From Eulemur rufifrons (taxonomy: Eukaryota; Chordata; Mammalia; Primates; Lemuridae): a DNA stretch of 64,000 nucleotides. The notes below the pieces were generated by a model. The model saw nothing but the letters and a program-made list of their open reading frames with translations, was not told the DNA's origin and ran no database searches. The position numbers and the translations under genes are program-made. How positions within the stretch are numbered: position 1 is the first letter of the stretch; each line of letters opens with the position of its first letter. Positions 59,721 to 64,000 of this stretch are shown here, one piece after another. The stretch is taken from positions 52,100,001 to 52,164,000 of the forward strand of contig NC_091010.1 in the NCBI RefSeq assembly GCF_041146395.1. Reading direction: 5' to 3'.

Positions 59721-61397
59721 TTTGGCATCAAACAACCTGGATTTGAATCATGGCTTTGCCAATATCTAACTCTGTATCCTTGAGTAAAGTTTGTCCACTT
59801 TTCACTGCACCATCTGTCCCTTCTCCCCTCCAACAGTTGATGATGGAACTCATGTTTTGTGAAACTTCCTCATCCATGATCTAATCTTTCCCCTTGGGCT
59901 GTAGAGGCTGGACACTGACCAGCACTGAACTCTGCAGGTCTGTTCCTGTCATAGGAGGAGACACACCCTTAGTGACAAAGAGAAATTAGAGCTTATTGTT
60001 TTGCTTATGCAAAGCTTAAACTCCTGAGCCACAGAAGTGTCCTAACTTTTCATACATGATTTGTCTTTTTGATAAAACTTCACCTAATAATTCAGAAAAC
60101 TACAGGGCACCTTGGGTAGATCAGAGCCCAATATCAGAGAAACTTTCCTGCAGTCTTTTAAGATGATGAAGCTAAATAATGAATCTGAAGTTTCCTTATG
60201 TCATTTTTGCCATGAAGTTTAAATTAGATGTGGTATCCCTTGGGTACCATTCAAAAGAGTCCTAATGACAGTGTAAAAATATTGAAAGAAGCTAAACGAG
60301 ATTCTTTTATTTAAATATACATAACTGTATATGTACTATCTTCACTTCATTGATATGAAAAGGAAAGCGCTAACTTCAATGTTAATATCATTCTTGCACT
60401 GCCTGACTTTATATAAATGCCAATAATTCTGAGGTTTTGAAAGATGGATATTTATAATTACTGCAGATTTCATTAGCTAAAAAGCCAGGATTAGAAGGTA
60501 AAAATTAGATTTTAATGAACAATTCTTTGGAAGGATGTCATGAATTGGTATCTGGAGAATATAATCATGACTTAAAAATCAAGTAGATTAAATGAGTCCA
60601 GGAAAGAACTAGATAGAATAAAGATTAAAATAACTTCAAAGACAGGCCCCTTTTCAACTACTTTCCCCAGCCCCTGGGGAAAAATAAAGTAGAAAGAAAA
60701 GAAATAAGAAAGAATAATAAATGTGTGTTTTAAAAGTGTAATTTGTATTTTAATGCTTTATAGTTGATGGGGAAAATTTGGGATGACAATTTTTACAGTT
60801 GTGATTTAACACAGTAAATTAAAGGCTTTGGCAGCAAGTAAATGGATTCACAGTGACTCACAGTGACTGGTGCTGAAATTCAATGGCCTTCCACAGATTA
60901 TTGTCCAAATTCTGCCTGGTCAGACTTCATGAATCCAGCACCATCTCAGAAGAGGGTAATGACCAGGATAAATTGAGGGTATGGGTTTTCCAGTGCCGCC
61001 TGGAAGGAGTTCTGCTGCTTATAATGATAGAAATAATAAGAATATAAGTAATGCTACTTTCATAGCCAAATGCATAGAGCAGTTTTCCATGTTATGCACT
61101 GTGCTGAACACTCTATATACATAAAACATGTATACTTGAAGACATGTTTTAACAAGGTGAGTTAAGAGCCAAAACATAAGGATAATCTTGCCTCACAGTC
61201 TTAGTTTATTTCTGCTAAGTATTGTGCATTGTGTCATAGTAGTTTCATATCAGTTCAACTTATATTTACATTTGTATTTTTAAATAATAACTAATAATTT
61301 TTTAAAAAACATAAGGAAAAGGAAAGGAATGACCTCTATCTACTTAATAGTAATTATTAAGCATGAACATTTGATTTTAGAAGCTAACATAAGAATT
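59721..61397. other. No gene; possible antisense MIR scrap at 59730-59790
   Basis: acctggatttgaatcatgg fits an antisense-type MIR start. Otherwise unassigned, with a small tandem (cacagtgactcacagtgact, about 60850). Confidence 0.4.
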
Positions 61398-62950
61398 TTT
61401 GAGAGGGAAGCAGGCAAGATGGCCGACCACTGACATTGCTTAACAGACCATCGTGGAGGGAAGGAAGGGCTTTGGATAAGGAAGAGAGGAGAAAGGACAC
61501 ACAGTTCAGGAATAGTTCAGAGGAAGAAGCACCAGAGACAGCCAAGGACAGAGGAAAATTGCAAAGCAGTAAAGGAAAAGGAAAAAAGAAAAAAAGATAT
61601 TGGCAAGGATCAAACCAAAAGAGGCTTGCAGCCCAGTGAAGGGGTTGGGGGAGATCTCTTTCTCCTTCCCACACACCTTCAGTGATCAGCGAGCTACCAA
61701 GTTACTTGGAACCTTTTCTGCCCCCACGAACCCAAGCACTGAAGCAACCACAGAATTGTGGGGAGAACTTGTGTGATCCCAGAGCTTTGAAATTACGTGC
61801 AGGGTTCCCCTCCAATGAGAGTGATCCAAGAAGTGGAAAGTCAGCTTTCTTCCATTCAGACTCTTATCCTCACCCACCCCTCCCCTGCCCTCTGCAGCCA
61901 GGAAAGCAGTGAGGGCTGAGAATTTGGCAAGCAGACGCCTCTTCCCAGCTGGTATGTCCTCCAATCTGAGATTTCCACAAAAAGTGAGGGCCAGGTCTTT
62001 CCACTTGAAAACCTGCAGTGCACTCAGGTGCCTGGTCTGGGAGCTCCCTGCCCACCAGCCCTTCCTAGAGATTAATGACAGTGGTTCAGACATGCAGGCC
62101 AAACCCCTTGCCCTCAGGACTCGAGCATGTTGCTAGAGGATGTGGAGGGAGATTTGGGAGCTGGACTCAGGAGGCAAGGTATCCCACATGGGTGGAGCTG
62201 ACAGGAGAATACAGTAGGGGTTTGAGACACAGAGACCTGTGGAGTGCCCATCCAGCCACAGTAAAGCCAAGCTGTTGGACGACGGTTAGTCCCCCAGTAG
62301 GGAAGATCCCAGCCTGTGGCACCAGTGTGGCTTGTTCAGGTACCCATTTGCAACCAGACACTGGAGGGCAGGGGTAACACAAGAGGGGTGGAGCTCACTC
62401 CTGATGGCCAGTCAGGGAATTATGATCCCCTTCCTTACAAACAGTCATCCTGGTTTGGAGAACCTGCCTCAACCATCCTCCCAGCGGTTCTTCCTAGCTG
62501 CTAGGAAATGAACTTTTGGGCCCTGCCTAGGCTTTGAAAAGCTTTCCAGGCTTACCCAACCTAACCAGGCCCAGCCTTGCTCCTCTGTGCACCTCTGCTG
62601 TAGTGGAGAACAAGCAAACCCCGGGAGCTACAGGGTCCAGAACCTCCCCAAAGTCCAACATTTCACTTAACCCTACCCTTCCATCCCTGAGCATTCCTGA
62701 GCAGCTGATTACTCCTGGACTTGGTTCAAGTAAATGCCCACAACCTAGTCACCCATCACTACTGCCTAAATAGACTCACCCAGCTCCCACTGTCATGTCC
62801 ACTGGGTGATCCCAGCCAGAGCAATCCCCCACAGCAACAGCCACCATGGAGAGGGTCACAACCAGCCCCTAACTCTAACTCCAAACAATGTACTAGGGAA
62901 CATCCCTCCACCACACATGAAAATCATCCATCGCTGGTTCAAACTATGGC
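61398..62950 (+). promoter_or_regulatory. L1 5'UTR with internal promoter
   Basis: The L1 5'UTR normally carries the element's own RNA polymerase II promoter. A YY1-like word aagatggcc lies at 61415-61423, next to the 5' end as in other L1s. The segment is richer in G+C and CpG than its surroundings. Promoter activity in this copy is inferred only. Its antisense strand carries the longest uninterrupted frame of the window. Confidence 0.6.
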
Positions 62951-63289
62951 AAACACAGAAGAATAGATTAAAACAAAACAGCTATGTTACAGACTCTCAG
63001 TGCCCCTGCCCCTCCACTAATGGGCCAACACTACAGGACAGGACACAAAAGCTTCATCTAGGGTCCTCCCATTCTCCTAACTAAACAGGAGAGTCCCCAG
63101 CAAGGAAAACAGATGCCCTGCAATCCTATTAACCCAGAGCCAAGAGAGGAGGAGCCAGATGAGAAGAAACCAGCAAAGGAACCCTGGAAACATGAAAAAA
63201 TAATATAGTTTGACACCCCCAAGGAAACACAATGGAGCTCTACAGTAGTGGACTCCACCCACAAGGAAATTGCCAAAATGACAGAAATG

Positions 63290-63830
63290 GAGTTCAGAAT
63301 ATGCATGGCAAATGAGCTGAATGGAATTGAATAGAAAGTTGAAAATAAACAAAAAGAAGTCAAAAAATATTTCGGGAAATCAATAAAAAAATGGAAAAGT
63401 CACTGGAGAGCTAGACACCATAAGAAAGGATATAATAGAACTTAAAGAAATGAAACAGTCATGTAGGGAATTTCAAAATATGACAGAAAGCTTCAACAAC
63501 AGTCTAAACCAAGGGGAAAAAAGAATCTCAGAACTTGAAGACAAGGCTCTCAAGAAAATTCAGTCATTCAAAGAAGCTGAGGAGATTATAAAAAAGTCCA
63601 AGCAATCACTGAGAGAAATATGGGACTATGTGAACTACCATTTGAATTATAAGTATCCCTGAGGGAGAAAAAGAAACAGCTAACAGCATGGAAAACTTAT
63701 TTGAGGGAATTATTAAGGAAAACTTCCCTGGTGTCACCAGAAATTCAAACATACAGATACAAGATGGACATCAGACACCAAGAAGATTCATAGCAAATAG
63801 GTCATCGCCAAGACACACACTAATCAACCT
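63290..63830 (+). pseudogene. L1 ORF1 remnant (coiled coil, frameshifted, C-terminus missing)
   Basis: L1 ORF1 encodes an RNA-binding trimeric chaperone with an N-terminal coiled coil, an RRM and a C-terminal domain. Here the coiled-coil part is legible in the frame starting at 63450: MTESFNNSLNQGEKRISELE and then LREIWDYVNYHLN before a stop at 63662. Upstream, the segment around 63395-63450 is in a different frame, consistent with a one-base loss near 63410. Downstream text (acttccctggtgtcacc, agacaccaagaagattcat) still follows ORF1, but sequence for most of the RRM and the C-terminal domain is absent before ORF2 begins near 63925. Confidence 0.8.
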
Positions 63831-63924
63831 AACCTTCCCCCTAAACTCACAACTCTTATAACACAATAGAGAAAGAGGTAAAACAAAGCAAAAATTGACT
63901 ACCCAACTGGGTGAACAGATCATC

Positions 63925-64000
63925 CCACATATCAATTCTATCAATAAAGTTAATGAACTGAATGCTCCTCTCAAAAGACATACGCTGGCTGAATGGATGA
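63925..64000 (+). pseudogene. L1 ORF2 start (truncated by window edge)
   Basis: The frame encodes SINKVNELNAPLKRHTLAEW, matching the first residues of the L1 ORF2 endonuclease domain where N-I-N-G-L-N-A-P-x-K-R is usual. The conserved glycine position is replaced by glutamate (N-E-L-N), and valine-asparagine precede it. Only about 25 codons are in the window, so the state of the rest cannot be judged. Confidence 0.75.

Larger units (their letters stand above)
61398..64000 (+). mobile_element. L1 LINE 5' portion, runs off the right edge
   Basis: Begins at about caggcaagatggccgac, the typical L1 5' start. A comparatively GC-rich 5'UTR of roughly 1.5-1.8 kb follows, then a broken ORF1 (about 63290-63830) and the opening of ORF2, where ctgaatgctcctctcaaaag, acatacgctggctgaatgg encodes LNAPLKRHTLAEWM in frame. 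The remaining ORF2 and 3' end lie beyond the window. Stops and an internal deletion show it is inactive. Confidence 0.9.

Noticed and set aside
62167..63084. Several overlapping frames of 60-100 codons
   Set aside because: They fall in the L1 5'UTR and overlap in different phases; no homology to ORF1 or ORF2 is visible in them.

Overview
This window is mammalian nuclear DNA, most likely from a strepsirrhine primate and probably a Malagasy lemur. Three of the four Alu elements show, in full, a dimeric 7SL-derived body whose linker carries an A+T-rich insert with the core ggacagctaaaaatatat or a close variant, which is typical of strepsirrhine Alus; the fourth, cut by the left edge, shows a variant. 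The L1 3' ends match the lemur type (...gtacccccataat...). No galago/loris-type tRNA-derived SINEs are seen, which argues against a lorisiform. The species call is inference from repeat families recalled from memory; no search was run.

I find no convincing protein-coding gene, rRNA, tRNA or CpG island. The DNA is AT-rich, and open frames are short (none above about 138 codons) and fall in repeats, low-complexity tracts or non-coding DNA. The window reads as a gene-poor intergenic or long intronic segment dominated by transposon remnants.

Layout: 0-4.2 kb, a truncated Alu, then ancient L1-related DNA including a plus-strand L1 inserted in a minus-strand L1. 5.0-5.9 kb, a non-autonomous DNA transposon with TACAG termini. 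7.2-7.6 kb, an MLT1 LTR. 9.1-11.1 kb, the 3' part of a plus-strand L1 with decayed ORF2, then an older L1 end. 12-17.3 kb, L2 and MIR, with a second DNA transposon splitting an L2. 17.3-25 kb, mostly unassigned sequence with MIR, L2, a MIR split by an MLT1, and a cluster of simple repeats at 22-23 kb. 25.5-27.8 kb, largely repeat-free sequence that may contain regulatory DNA. 27.8-33.6 kb, an Alu, an MLT2 LTR, a lemur-type L1 3' end, and an L2 split by an MLT1. 35-39 kb, MIRs, an L1 3' end with a perfect target-site duplication, and repeat-free sequence. 39.6-46.2 kb, an Alu, an ERV1-like LTR, an antisense L1 piece, L2 pieces and another possible LTR. 46-50.2 kb, L2/MIR, an Alu with a perfect target-site duplication, and MER5-like DNA. 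50-57 kb, mostly unassigned, with a locally duplicated 120-bp block. 57-58.6 kb, an MST-type LTR inside L2, and MIR. From 61.4 kb to the right edge, the 5' end of an L1: 5'UTR, broken ORF1 and the start of ORF2.

There is no set of genes working together here. The informative content is the insertion history, a lemur-type L1 3'UTR with a duplicated G-rich module, an antisense open frame in an L1 5'UTR, local duplications, and three repeat-free blocks that could be conserved regulatory elements.
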